Assembly: GCA_036429605.1 (NCBI GenBank)
Contig: CM071590.1
Coordinates: 1,240,001 to 1,304,000, forward strand
Length of the DNA stretch: 64,000 nt
Direction of reading: 5' to 3'
Source: Cladobotryum mycophilum
Lineage: Eukaryota > Ascomycota > Sordariomycetes > Hypocreales > Hypocreaceae
Made by a program: the position numbers and the translations under genes. Below are positions 38,091-49,466 of the stretch, piece by piece (position 1 is the stretch's first letter; each line of letters opens with the position of its first letter). The notes under the pieces were generated by a model, which worked only from the letters and a program-made list of their open reading frames with translations, was not told the DNA's origin and ran no database searches.

Positions 38091-39496
38091 CGTTCTTTCT
38101 CGAGGGCTTTGACTGACTATCCTTTTCATGCGTTTTACTTTAGCCTCGCTACTGGCTCTGTCTTATTACAGATGGAATTGTGTCAATTTTTTTTTGTTGT
38201 GTCTGTTTATCTCGAATCATCATGTTTAGTGAGAGATGTATCTGCTTTTCACTACAGCCCACACATATGCTGTTCTGCACTCTCTTACACCGCCGCGCTG
38301 GTCCGTTCCGATGCTGTGGTACCGCGGAGAAAATACATAGCAATAAACTACTTGGCAAGGGAAAATATGGGAACAATTTATGGATATGGAGGGGGTTGCC
38401 GCCGCACATATATCTATTGGGACATGTTTTTTCCCTTCTTGGCCACCTCACATGAGAGGTGATGCAGGTAGCAAGGTAGGTAGGCAGGCAGGCGGAGGAG
38501 CAGCAGCAGCAGCACAGGCAGACAGGCAGGCAGTACAAATAGGTGCATGATGATGGGGGCGACGACGACGCTGACTTGGGACAGACGCAGGGCGCGCGCA
38601 TGCGGTTACTGTACGTGCGTAAACGTGCATTGCACAACGACGTACATGCGTGTGTGATGCCATGACTTACTCGTGCAGGCGTACATCGCTTGGTCTCTGT
38701 TTTTCTTCTCTCTTGTCTTTCTCTTGTCTTGCTCTCGTTTCCTGGGATTTTGTGGTTGCAATGCAAGGGATTGGGCAGCCATTCATGCGGGTTTGCCTGT
38801 CTGTTTTGGTCTTGGTCTTGTGTCAAGCCAGCTGGACCAGCACTTTGGGGTTTCCAACGAGCATGGCCCCCCTCCCTCCATCCCTCCCTTCATCCTTGAC
38901 TCTCCCCGACCCTCTCCAATGGGATGGGACCTCTGGGGGGGTTGCCTTGCATATTGTGTGTGTGTGTGCTCCGTATATGTGTGGTGGTTTCTGAGTGGTG
39001 TGAACAACTCATTAATTCGCTCTATCCCTTCCCTCCCCCTGGCTTTTGCTTTTTCCCTCCGCATTTTGGACCATTCGGAGGTGAAGGAACTGGGCAAGGG
39101 AGGAATGTATTCGTCAGAAAGAGGATCTGATGAAGAAAAAAAAAGGAAAAAAAAAAACAAGGCGCCCTCCGCTGGGTGCGCCCGCTTTATTCCGCCCCAG
39201 CCGTGCGTCTTGGGTGGGAATTTACCGGTTGAAAATGATTTGAATGATGAAATGCATCTTCATTCGTTGATTCATGCTTTTCCGGCCCTGCTCTTCTGGC
39301 CTCTGCTTTGGGAAGGGATTTGCCGGTTGAGAGAGCTTGAGTTGGAGTACAAGTAGGTACTTGTTTTGTTTCTCCCTCTCCCTCCCCCGGGTACAGTTAC
39401 AGTAGCATGGGTGATGGGTGGATGAAGCTGCATGCCTCATCACAGTGCCATATCTTAGATCCCCCCTTCCCCCGTCTCAGACAAGAGAAACCGTGC

Positions 39497-39521
39497 TCAT
39501 CATCATCATCATCATCATCAA
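39497..39521 (+). repeat. (CAT)n trinucleotide microsatellite
   Basis: About eight CAT/ATC units in non-coding DNA. Confidence 0.9.
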
Positions 39522-41104
39522 TTCCGTTTTAACCTTTTCCAGAAACCTGGCACCAAAATTCAAAACTGGGACGACCATTTCGGTTCCCTTTTTCACCGTT
39601 TCCCCCCTTACCCCCTAGCATTAGTCCGTCCGTTTACAGATACGGAGTATGTCTAGGACATTTTTTTGGTCTTTGAGCAACCGAAGTTCAGAACATACAT
39701 ATCCCTAAACGCACTGTCTTGGCTTCTTTTCTCATAGACAGATGTTTGATAGACAAACTAAACATACATGCTCCTTGTCGCAAATATTGATCTTGGCAAA
39801 GCAGGGAACGAACAGGCATCGCTTTCTTCCCCCTCCCCTTGGCATGCCTGCTGCTTGCTTGCTTGCTGCTGCTGCTGCTCCCCCCAATCCCAGAAAGATA
39901 GGCACACTTTGAACCCTGCTTCACTTTTTTCTTTTCTTTCTTTCCCTTTTCAGTTTCTTTCTCCCCCTGGGATATTTTACCTGCAAAGCAGAGGAAAACG
40001 AGATATGGGAAGCGAGAACCCGGTAAAGAGTAACCCTTAACCATTTCCCCGTTGGGCTGACAAGGGGGGAAGAAGGGGTGGGGGTTGTTAATGGTGGTTG
40101 TCGGTGATGGGTTGTCACCAACCTTGCACGTTAAAAGAGGGACCCCCAGTCCGTTTATGTCGGTGAGAATTTTTACAGGCCTAGCAAGAAGAAAGAACTC
40201 ACGATGGCTTCGTTTAAACGAGAAGAAGGAGGCGAAAAATAACGGAAAAAAACAAATAAAACCACATGGTTTCTTGACCGTCTTGTCACATCGCTTCCGG
40301 CGCAAAACGACAAAAAAAAAACAACCCACTTCCACTCCCCCCAGCAAGGCAAAAAAGCCCACTGTCGAGCTGGCGCAATAGCATGGGGGGAGGGGTTTTG
40401 TCTTTTTCCTTTCTTTTCCTTTTCTTCTCTTCTAGGTTTAAACTTTTACGGGAAGCTCGCCAAGGTTTTCCCTTTTCGTAGACCGCCCCTTTCGGGAGAG
40501 GGGGGATCTCGGGGAGGAGGGGGGTCCTTTTTTTTTTTTTTATCCTTTGCACACGTGTTCAAGGGAAAATGCCAGGCCAGGCGGGCGAGCAAGCAAGTGT
40601 TGGCATATGCACGCACTTTGGGATTTCCGTTGTTGTCCGGGCGGCCAGACGGCGGATTCCGGAGTCTCTTCTTTTCGGTTGTTAAACAAAATGGTAGGGA
40701 ACCTTTTTGGGGGAACTTTGCGTGGTAAGGGCCTTGAATGATTCATCCATCCATCCATCCATCTACTCCCCTTTCCCCCCTTTCAAGCGAGTTATTGTAT
40801 ATTGACCCCCCCCCTTCCCCCTTCTTCTCTCGTTTTGGTATAAGCGAGCCGAGGATTTTTTTTACTTTTTTATTTTAAATCAAAGTAGAACTTGTACTCC
40901 GCAGCAGCAACAACAACAGCAACATCATCATCAGCCTGAATGAGGGAAACGGAGGAGAGAGGAAAATAGGCAATAGTTTGGGTCTTAGTGGAACGCCTCA
41001 TTTTTTTCTTGAACGAGGAGGAAGCACATACACAAAAAGACAAGTGATTGGGGGTGCTTCGGGTCATCGTCCCGGGCCGTCTTGTAGGATTGATAGTTCC
41101 AAGT

Positions 41105-41136
<32 letters not shown>

Positions 41137-41655
41137 TTTAGTTAACCTGTTGGAACTCTTAAAAGAGAGAGAAAAAAGAAAAGAAAAAAGATACCATTCA
41201 ACGGGCATGCATTAGAGTGATTTAGGTCACATGTGTGGAAAAAAATTGTACCTAAAATGAAGCAAAAAGAAAGAAAAAAATAGTTAAAATAAATTGGGTT
41301 GAATAGATTTTCGGGAACCATGACTTCCGAGGGTCGGTCAGGTTTTTTGACGGGGGAAGAGGTAGGGGGTTTGGTTGGTTGGTTGGTTGGTTATAGAGAG
41401 AGAGAGAGATGTGTTTGTTGTTGTTGTTGGATGAGCGAGTGAGTGGTGAGTTGTCAACTTGTTTGCCCAGGGGTGAAGTTGATGAACAACTGTTACGGGA
41501 CCAACAACAGTAGGGAAATAGTGACATGGCTCGATGGGGATTGCCTTTTTGTCATGCGGAGACGACACACTTTTGTTGTTCTCTTGCATGGACTGTGGTT
41601 TATCGAGTCCTTTAGACATGTCCCCTTTGTTGATGTCTCTTCTACTCGAGGCTGT

Positions 41656-41682
41656 TCATCATCATCATCATCATCATCATCA
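41656..41682 (+). repeat. (CAT)n trinucleotide microsatellite
   Basis: About nine CAT units, the second such tract in the 35.3-42.6 kb gene-free region. A (TC)n tract at about 41107-41127, (GGTT)n at about 41372-41390 and (AG)n at about 41396-41408 lie just before it. Confidence 0.9.
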
Positions 41683-42607
41683 GGCAAGCGAGTAAGTAGA
41701 GAGACCTTTGACCGGAATCTTTTCAAGGTACAGAGTATATATCGTGTTAGATCTCCAAGTAGTAAAAACAAACTATTTGCAATGGTTTAATAATGCCCCC
41801 TTGAACAATAAACACAAAAAAAGGCCACACAATTCTTCTAGAGTTGACTTCAACTTCAGTCACGAAACCTTTGAAAACTTCATAGAGAGAAGAAAAGAAC
41901 GCCATGAGTGACTTAAATAGGCAATACAGAATAGCCCACTGCTCAACTTCGTCTCCTTCTTCTTGGTAGGTTAAGAGCAACCCCCCTCCCCCCCTCCCCC
42001 CATATTCGTGATATTGTCAGACACCCATGGCGGGCTTATTTTCTCACAGTAGTTCGGTGACCGATACCAAAAGACGACTTGCCAGAGTTTTGCGAGTATA
42101 TGCTGCTACTCTTGAACCCCATTGCATGTCAATCTAATACGAACCAGTAACATAATTACTGCCAAATGAGAGGCAATCTCTTCACGAGTCTCTTGTTACT
42201 AGGTCATTGCCAGTCTGGTTCCATATCTAGGATCCAATATACACATATTCAGACTCCATAAAGTACGTTGTTATCTCACTGATTGACATCATGATCAAGC
42301 TTCAGATATTCTACCAATCTCGTCTGAGGTGACGTTCTTAATGGCAACAATGATGCCTTGCATAGGATATGAACATGACTCCTGTGTATCTCGTAACCTT
42401 CCACATCAAACTGATTATATATGATGCTACTATTCACAATGATCAGGTTGTAAGTCAATTGTGTATGCAATAGCAGTTATTGTGTAGAAACATATGGTCA
42501 TTCTGTTACTAACCCATATCCTCTTACCATGTAGCTTAATGTACCTAACAATGCCTAATCTCTACCCTTCTTAATCACCCTGTTCGAGTTCATCCTACCA
42601 TCGCCCT

Positions 42608-45415
42608 TTATGCCTTTCCCTTCCCTTTCTCGTCCCTCAAATCTGTGTTGAGTACTATATCTTCTTTGTATCTCCTGTGAACTATGACTGTCAAGCCCTC
42701 GATGCCCGAGTCATCGCAAACATGTTGATTTGACTCGTTTCCACTCCCGACGTCTTCCCCATGCTGGCAAGTTTGATCTTCGAGAGCGTTCAACTCGGTT
42801 TTCAGTTGCTCCAGCTCGGATGTCAAACCAATGTATCGCGTGCGCCATTCACAAGTATGCTGGCTGCTAGAGGCACGAGATTTGGTATTGAATGACCCCG
42901 AAGATGTTTTGGACTTTTCTTTCTGTTGCTGCGGCATGCCTTCCACGCTCTCTCCTTGCTTATATACCACATTCTTCCCTTTATCCTTCTTTAGTCCAGT
43001 CTCGTTGTTGAGGTCCATTTGCTTTACCGAAGAATATTTCGTTTGTTGCTCGCCAGATACAGATGACTTTAACGGTTCGACTCCTTGTTCGTTACCCTGT
43101 ATACTGAAATATTTGTCCGTTTCCTCCTTCAGTTTTGAGTCTTGTGAACCGGCTCGTCGGTTAGTTGATTGGGACTCAATATCAAATCCTGCAGTTTGAT
43201 CTTTTGACTGGAGCAAGGGAGATGATGTCGAACTACACTGGAGGCAAATATCACTGCTCCTTCCAACATGACGATGCGGTGTCTTGGGAGACAGATGAGA
43301 ACTCAGTTTTGAATCAGATGCCAGAGGTGTTGGTGTCATAGCAGGAGATAATCCTTCTAGATTTCCTTGTTTGTCAACCTCCTTTAATTGCCGCTTCCAC
43401 GCTGATAGATCAGACATCTCCATATCGCGTTGAGAGTCTCTCGAGACATTTCCCACCACCTTCTTCAAGGAATGCCGTGTCCAGGGCGCTTTCTTGGAGG
43501 CCTTTGTTGGGGTTGCAAGATCTACCTCTTCGACTCTTTTGTGACGTGGCCAGGGATCGGATCGGAAACCTTTCTGTGATGGAGATGATTCGGTGATGTT
43601 TCGTTCATGCCGATGCTTAGCATGACCATGGGGTGTAGACGCAGCTTGAAGCTCCCGGAGTAACGACATCCGACGAGATGATTCGGGCGTCTTTGGTGGA
43701 AATGGCGTTGGGTCCCTTGAGATGCTAAAATCGGACGAGCCCTCGCTGTCCTGAATCTGAATCCCATCAATAGCTAGCTTTGGCGCCTTGGAGCTTTCAC
43801 CATGTTGCTCTCCTGAGACAGTCTTTGCCATGCGAAGACCGTCTCTTCCAGAGGGGGTAAAGAATATGTCTTTGTCGATTTCGTGTGGTCTAAAGAGTGG
43901 CCGTTGAACTATGGCAGCATCTTCAGAAAGATCATGCATCCGTCTATGGGCTGGAGCTTTCATTGTCCTGTCCAACATTAGATTGTGAGAGCCGAGAGGC
44001 AACGGACTTGACACTCTCATATCCTTGGCAGAGCCTTTTCCCTTGGACTCATAGATGACGCGAATTCCTTTACTCCCACTCGGAGAGTGCGTGCGGGAGG
44101 CCTCGGCAGATGTAATATACCCTGACAATAAGCTAGCTGATGTACCCGAGAATTCTTTTCTAGCTTTGGGATCCTTTGTAGACTTCTCTCTCTGTTTTTC
44201 TGCTGTTGTAGTATTAGAAGATTGATTCCTGCCATCATTATTCAACCCTACATCTCCTGTGGTCTGGCGTCGCTCAAGAGATCGCATAGCAGCACAACAA
44301 ATGCAGTGGCGAGCAGGATATTTGCCCACTTGGCAAGTTGGACATCTTGTTTCGGCACATCGCTCTGAAGTCAGAAACTCGCTGTGATGTCTTTCCGTGT
44401 ACTGATGGGGAATGCAATCGGATAGTCGGTTTAAAGGTTCCACTTCTGTACCAGTCTCTTCTGCCTCATGTCGAATGGCTATGGTTCGATTTCGTCGACT
44501 CTTTGACGAACGTCCAGATCGATCAGTTAGTCCGTGAACACTTGATTGTTCGGCCGCAATCGCATCCTGTTGGTCTGTGGTGTATTCCCTGTGCTCTCTG
44601 ACATGCTGGTGCTGAGACGCGCCAAGCCCATCATCTTTCACTCCATGCGGCGTGTTCGGGTGAGTTGTAAAACCTTCATTATCCTCGACCTTCACTTCTT
44701 CTTCCACTATCTCGCTAGTGCACTTGACGCAAAACTCATGCCCGCATTTGACGCATCGTGTCCTCGAATGCAAGGATTCGCCGCAAGAGTGACATATTTG
44801 TATCGTTCTTGTTCGAGATACTGGTCGCTGTTCATCGTCAGACAGCCAGCCCTCTGGTCGTGCAACACCGTATATATCGAAAATATCCAAGACACCTTGC
44901 TGTTGGTTCGTCACCTCCTGGGCTATGGGCGTGTTTGTTTGTGATCCTAGAGATGAAGAGTGAGGCTCCCGAGAAGATGCAGGAAGTTCCAGCTGAGAGG
45001 ACGATATCGTGACGTCTTGTCTTCTCGAGTTTACTGTGTGAGAATGGCGTAGAGGGCTTTTAACGAGATTCGAACGGCCTATAGAATTACTCGACTTCGA
45101 GGACCTAATGTTTTGTCTCGTACGTACACTTCCGGCTTTAGAAGCCTCCTAGGCGGTCCCAATATCATCGTAACTGTGGCACTCCACAACTCTTACGCCT
45201 GTGTATGCATGCCCAACGGGAGGAGAAGCCGAGAGCTCGAGTCTTGTCCGTCGGCAGTCTGGGCTGCAGGTTCTGTCGTCTTCTCGACGACTCGGTGACG
45301 CCTGGCTCTTTGAGCGATCTGGGCTGGCCATGTTGGTGAGTTGCTGAATGCGTGCCTCGACAATGCCGGAGGGTACTTGATCCCTCTGATTTTGTAATGA
45401 TGAAGGATGTGCCAT
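42608..45415 (-). CDS. Unknown 919-residue protein with two cysteine-rich (zinc-finger-like) motifs
   Basis: I do not recognise this protein. The ATG is at 45415. Exon 1 (45415-45197, 73 codons) joins exon 2 (45148-42608) across a very short 48-nt intron (GTAAGA...CCTAG); phase 0 is kept and the total is 919 residues. Residues 192-216 carry six cysteines in the order C-x2-C-x9-C-x2-C-x4-C-x2-C (CHSCGESLHSRTRCVKCGHE), which could bind zinc. A second cluster near 338-365 reads ETRCPTCQVGKYPARHCICC. Most of the remainder is polar, Ser-rich and probably disordered. A short coiled coil lies near the C-terminus (LTSELEQLKTELNALE). No catalytic domain or membrane segment is visible. A scaffold or regulatory role would be a guess. 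ATP16 lies on the same strand 434 bp upstream. Confidence 0.75.
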
Positions 45416-45849
45416 ACTGTCAAAACGCCCTGAAGTGAGATGATACGAATATTACTCGCCCAAAAAAAGGGGGATGAAAAGTCTCGTCTTGGCTCATGAA
45501 AAGATTTAAATGGGAGGGATAAGAAGGAAATGAGAGGCGGGAAAACGGAGCTGGTATACCTTTCCGTGTTCTGAATCATGCATGTAATAGGGGAAAGAAA
45601 TACCAGTCAACGGAAACGAGGTGGAGCAACGACACATTTTCATTCATTATTTTCAGGAGCAGTTGCTACCTACACTGATGGGCTCCCGAAAGCACCATAT
45701 TTTCCCCATGGAGCAGAAAGCAAGCAGTACAAGTTTAGTCCGCAGATGGCAGCACCACGACGGGGAATCAATTGTCTCGGCTCTGCGCTAAGGGACAGGT
45801 AGGAAATTTGATGTACAAGGATTTTATACCACTACAGCCAGCACCGAAT
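45416..45849. promoter_or_regulatory. Intergenic: promoter of the unknown Cys-motif gene and ATP16 3' end
   Basis: These 434 bp lie between two genes on the minus strand. They must contain the promoter of the downstream gene and the ATP16 3' untranslated region. No specific element stands out. Confidence 0.5.
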
Positions 45850-46645
45850 TTATTTGACAAGGGCAGACAAGGTCTCGAGAATCTGCACACAGTATGATTA
45901 GCATTGATTCGATAAGCAAGTACTGTAGTCAGTCGACCTACCTCCAACTCGATCTTGGCCTCGGCAATATCCTGCTCGCTTCCGCTTCCGCTGGCGACCT
46001 TTTGGGCCTCGGCAATCTGAGCACGAATGGCATCGGCGCTGAAGTCCTCCAGGGGGTAGGCCTCGGGGGCGTTGATGCTCAGGATGGAGTTGGGCTGAAC
46101 CGACGCAAATCCACCAGACACTAAGAGTTCATCATCAGTTTGAAGGTTCCATCTCGTTCGGGCGCAACAGGGATCTCGTACGGAAGAACTGCTTGGGAGC
46201 GCCGCTCTCCTCGACAATCTCGATCAGACCGGGCCTCAGCTGCTCAATCGAAGGGACGTGGTTGGCGAGGACACCCATATCACCAGACTCTGCGGGGATG
46301 TTGACCTGGACGACATCTTGCGACTTGTAGATGGACTGCATGCGGCAATTAGCATCCGGCGCACCAACTCTTGCGAATTCCCCGTTTCCGCCCAATTGCA
46401 TTGCGTATTCGGTAAAAGCGATCGTTTCACGGGTACTTCATACCTGGTGAGGCAGAGACAGGCTCAGCTTGATCTGGGAAAAGGTTAGCCATGGGTCCTG
46501 TTTTTGGGGGTTGGAAAATCAAGATATCCCGGAGTATCCTGACCTTGTCGGGGACAGCCTCAGCGTAGCCTCTCCGCTGGATGGCCACTCGCATAGCTGC
46601 GGGGCGAGCTCGAAGAGCCGCACGGGCGACGCGGAGGGAGTTCAT
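45850..46645 (-). CDS. ATP16: Mitochondrial F1F0 ATP synthase delta subunit
   Basis: This subunit belongs to the central stalk of F1F0 ATP synthase and couples rotor movement to ATP synthesis in the mitochondrial matrix. The five exons are 46645-46544, 46473-46444 (only 30 nt), 46335-46182, 46120-45942 and 45882-45850 (only 33 nt with stop). The introns are 70, 108, 61 and 59 nt. The total is 498 nt, or 165 residues. The N-terminus (MNSLRVARAALRARPAAMRV, then RRGYAEA) is a typical Arg/Ala mitochondrial presequence. The mature part has the epsilon-type beta-sandwich landmarks SLSLPHQSIY, VQVNIPAESGDMGVLANHVP and FLSGGFASVQPNS. A helical C-terminal domain follows. All splice junctions restore the expected family sequence, so the model is strong. 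Confidence 0.93.
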
Positions 46646-49431
46646 GATGGCTCGAAGGGATGATTGAGTTGATTCTTAAAGTGAGCTCAATTGAGGGTCG
46701 TTGGTACGAATCTTTCCCGAACAGCAGTCATAATTCGGCTACCGGGAAAATCCGCCCGTTTATATCACGTGCATCGTCACATGACTATATATTCACCATA
46801 ATCTTGGCTTACCGCTCTAGTCATATTCAACACTTTGCATGAACTTAATCGAGGGAGATGTCGCTTGTTGATGATATTCAGAGGTCTTGAAAACACTTGA
46901 TATGGGAATATTCTTTCTCTATGGGCTGGTATATCTGTCTGTTGAAGAACGAGGCATGTTCCGGGAGACCCGGATATTGACTTGACCTGTTGGTACGACC
47001 ATCGACAAGATTCGCGATGCACTTCATGTTGGCTATCATGTAGTCAAAGGTCTACGTACGCTACCCGGTGTTCTCTTTCCTCCTGCATTACGCCCTGTGA
47101 CCGATGTTGGTTTGGGGGAACGAATATCGAATCGGAGCCGAGTCCGTCACGCACTTGACCACAGGGAGCCGGCAACCTATCACGATGCGGTTTCCCGGGA
47201 ATGTTGGGTTCAAGTTCAAGGAGTGAACAGGAAGTTTGCGCGCGGGATCGGGAAATCTTACGGACTTTTTAACGACGCGGATTCTCTCTCGTCTCTTTCC
47301 TTATCGCTGAAAACTACGGACTGCAAGGGGAAGCGAACAAAGAATACTTGGAATGCGGATACGGCGGACCGAATAGTGTTACACCACACACGCCACTTGC
47401 CTCTTCCTACATGACAAATCTCATTGCTCTCTCCTGCTTCATCGGATATGGTCTGAGAATGATGATGCCCAAAAGTCCTCGTGATGGTGGTGGTATTATA
47501 TACCGACGAGATGTTGTTGGTGGATCCGGGAACTGGCAGAATGCCATCCAGGCTTCTTGGTCGCGTGTCGCTAACAAGGTCTGGAAGCTTTTAGGGGGTC
47601 CGACTCGGATCCGGACAAACAAACCTTGGGGGGGGGTGGTCCAATGGAATAAACACCGCAAATGTTGTATTCATCATTGGATCGTATTCAGGTGATGGTG
47701 GTGGTGGTTTAGTGTTCACTCCATCAAGGCCACTCTCCGCTATCGCTCGGTGAGGTTCCCGTACGACCTTGGCGACGGGAATACTTGCAGACTTGCATGA
47801 ATCACCAAATGGGCACGTCTGGAATGATGAATGCAATGCTGGAATCGTCTAGACTTGCCGGCTCGGGATAAGTTTCTAGGGTTGGCCTAAAGTTTGGGAG
47901 GAAAGCTACGGAATAATACTTGTTGTGTTTTGTAAGACGAAACGGCCTCGGCAGCCATTTTAGGGCTCCCATGAGATGCTGCTGCAACAAGCGCGAAAAT
48001 GCCATGGAAGTCGATGCTATGCCTGTTCCTGACAAGTCCCGGGCTGGACTTGAGGGAAGACGAACGAAAAGGAAGCATGTTAAAGCCCGTGTGGGATGGG
48101 GTGGTGCCGGCGGCGGTGCGTACTGTGTGCATAACGTCGTCGTCGCTCTCTCTCTCTCTCCCTCTCTAGCCCATCGCGATGACACTCAACTACGAAAGGA
48201 AAAGGAAAAGGCTTCCCTTCACAAGGAAGAGTTTTCGGGCTCCATCGCTAGGGCCAAGCGAGAATTTTCATTCCACTTTTTTATGGAATCCACTCAACCA
48301 TTCCATCGGCTCTCATCGGATGACTCTTTTTATTTTAGATTCCAACGAATTTGGAGTCATGTTTGATAGTTTTTACCAAAAAAATTATACCTTGTGTGGT
48401 TGGGGGACATGAAATGGCTTGGTTGTGGTATGGAGACGGACACACGCTTGATGAATCCCATTCAACCGCACTGTGCTGCGACGGGAGAAGCTGCTCCGGG
48501 TGGACTCACAGTATGAATTGCTTCAGGGCTTCTCCCCCCAATGTCACGACAAATTTCAAACTAAAAGGCCAAGAAGCACCGCCGTGCCTCTTGTAAGACT
48601 GTTTCGACGCAGTGCAATGCAGTGTACGGAGTAGGGCAAATGGTTCACATTTCTCCTCCTTCTCCTCGTCTTCTCTCCCCCTTCCTTTGTAACACCAAAA
48701 GTCTTGGCTTGGCCTCGCCGAGAGCTGTCATTTAACGTGCTTGAGCACACTAAGTAGCAATAGGTAGCCACCAAGAAGGGGAACGGGCACCATCGGTCGT
48801 TGGCAGCGGCTGGTATCTATCTATCAATCTCCCTTTTCGCTGATGGCGTCTTCTTGGCATGTTTCAATGGGGGGACTCTCGAATTCACCCAAGCGCTTAT
48901 CATTCGAGTCTCATTCGAGTCTCATCTGGTTTTATTCGAGAACATTTGTATGTGTGTGAGACAAAGCAACTCAGATTTGAATCTTGGGTACATATCTTTT
49001 GTCTTTGCTTTGCATTCTAGACCCCCTCCGAACTTTACAGTTTTAAGCTTACCTTGCTCATCTTCGCCTACATCAATCCATGCGGCGGCCGCACGATATC
49101 ACCGTCACAGTCGTATATTTTTGGGAGGGGGGCATATTCACATCGAGTCAGAATGACGGGCAGCCAATAGTGTGGTAGCATTGAGGCTGACCCTTCTCCA
49201 TTTCTTTTTGTTTGTCTCAATCTGGTTGCTCCGTACGATCTGGAACGGAGCGGCCGTCTTGGTCGACGTGCATCTTCAATTGTATGGATGTATGGACGGA
49301 GCCCCAGAAATAAAACACCAGTCAAGTACGTACCTGTAAGAAAGAAGAAAATAAAGGGAGAGGCTGGAACAAATTGGACTCGCGGAACTGGGGGGCCTCT
49401 GCTCTGCCCAGTGTTTAGGCGAGCCAAGCAC

Positions 49432-49433
<2 letters not shown>

Positions 49434-49462
<29 letters not shown>
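49434..49462. repeat. (GA)14 microsatellite
   Basis: About fourteen GA dinucleotides in non-coding DNA. Confidence 0.95.

Positions 49463-49466
<4 letters not shown>

Larger units (their letters stand above)
35295..42607. other. 7.3-kb gene-free region between convergent genes
   Basis: No supported gene lies here, although both flanking genes end toward it. Between about 37.4 and 41.7 kb it is rich in simple repeats: (CT)21, T21, (ATC)n, (TC)n, (GGTT)n and (AG)n. The + strand is pyrimidine-rich for long stretches. Open frames of about 225 codons exist on both strands at 38.1-40.4 kb, but they are low complexity and overlap one another. One TACGGAGTA site is at 39641. Confidence 0.6.

Noticed and set aside
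38149..40362. Three open frames of about 225 codons on both strands
   Set aside because: They overlap one another, begin at non-ATG codons or in simple repeats, and encode low-complexity Lys/Phe/Ser-rich sequence with no recognisable domain.
45055..45080. GTTCGAATCTCG on the minus strand resembling a tRNA T loop
   Set aside because: It lies within the coding exon of the unknown Cys-motif gene and no cloverleaf can be formed.
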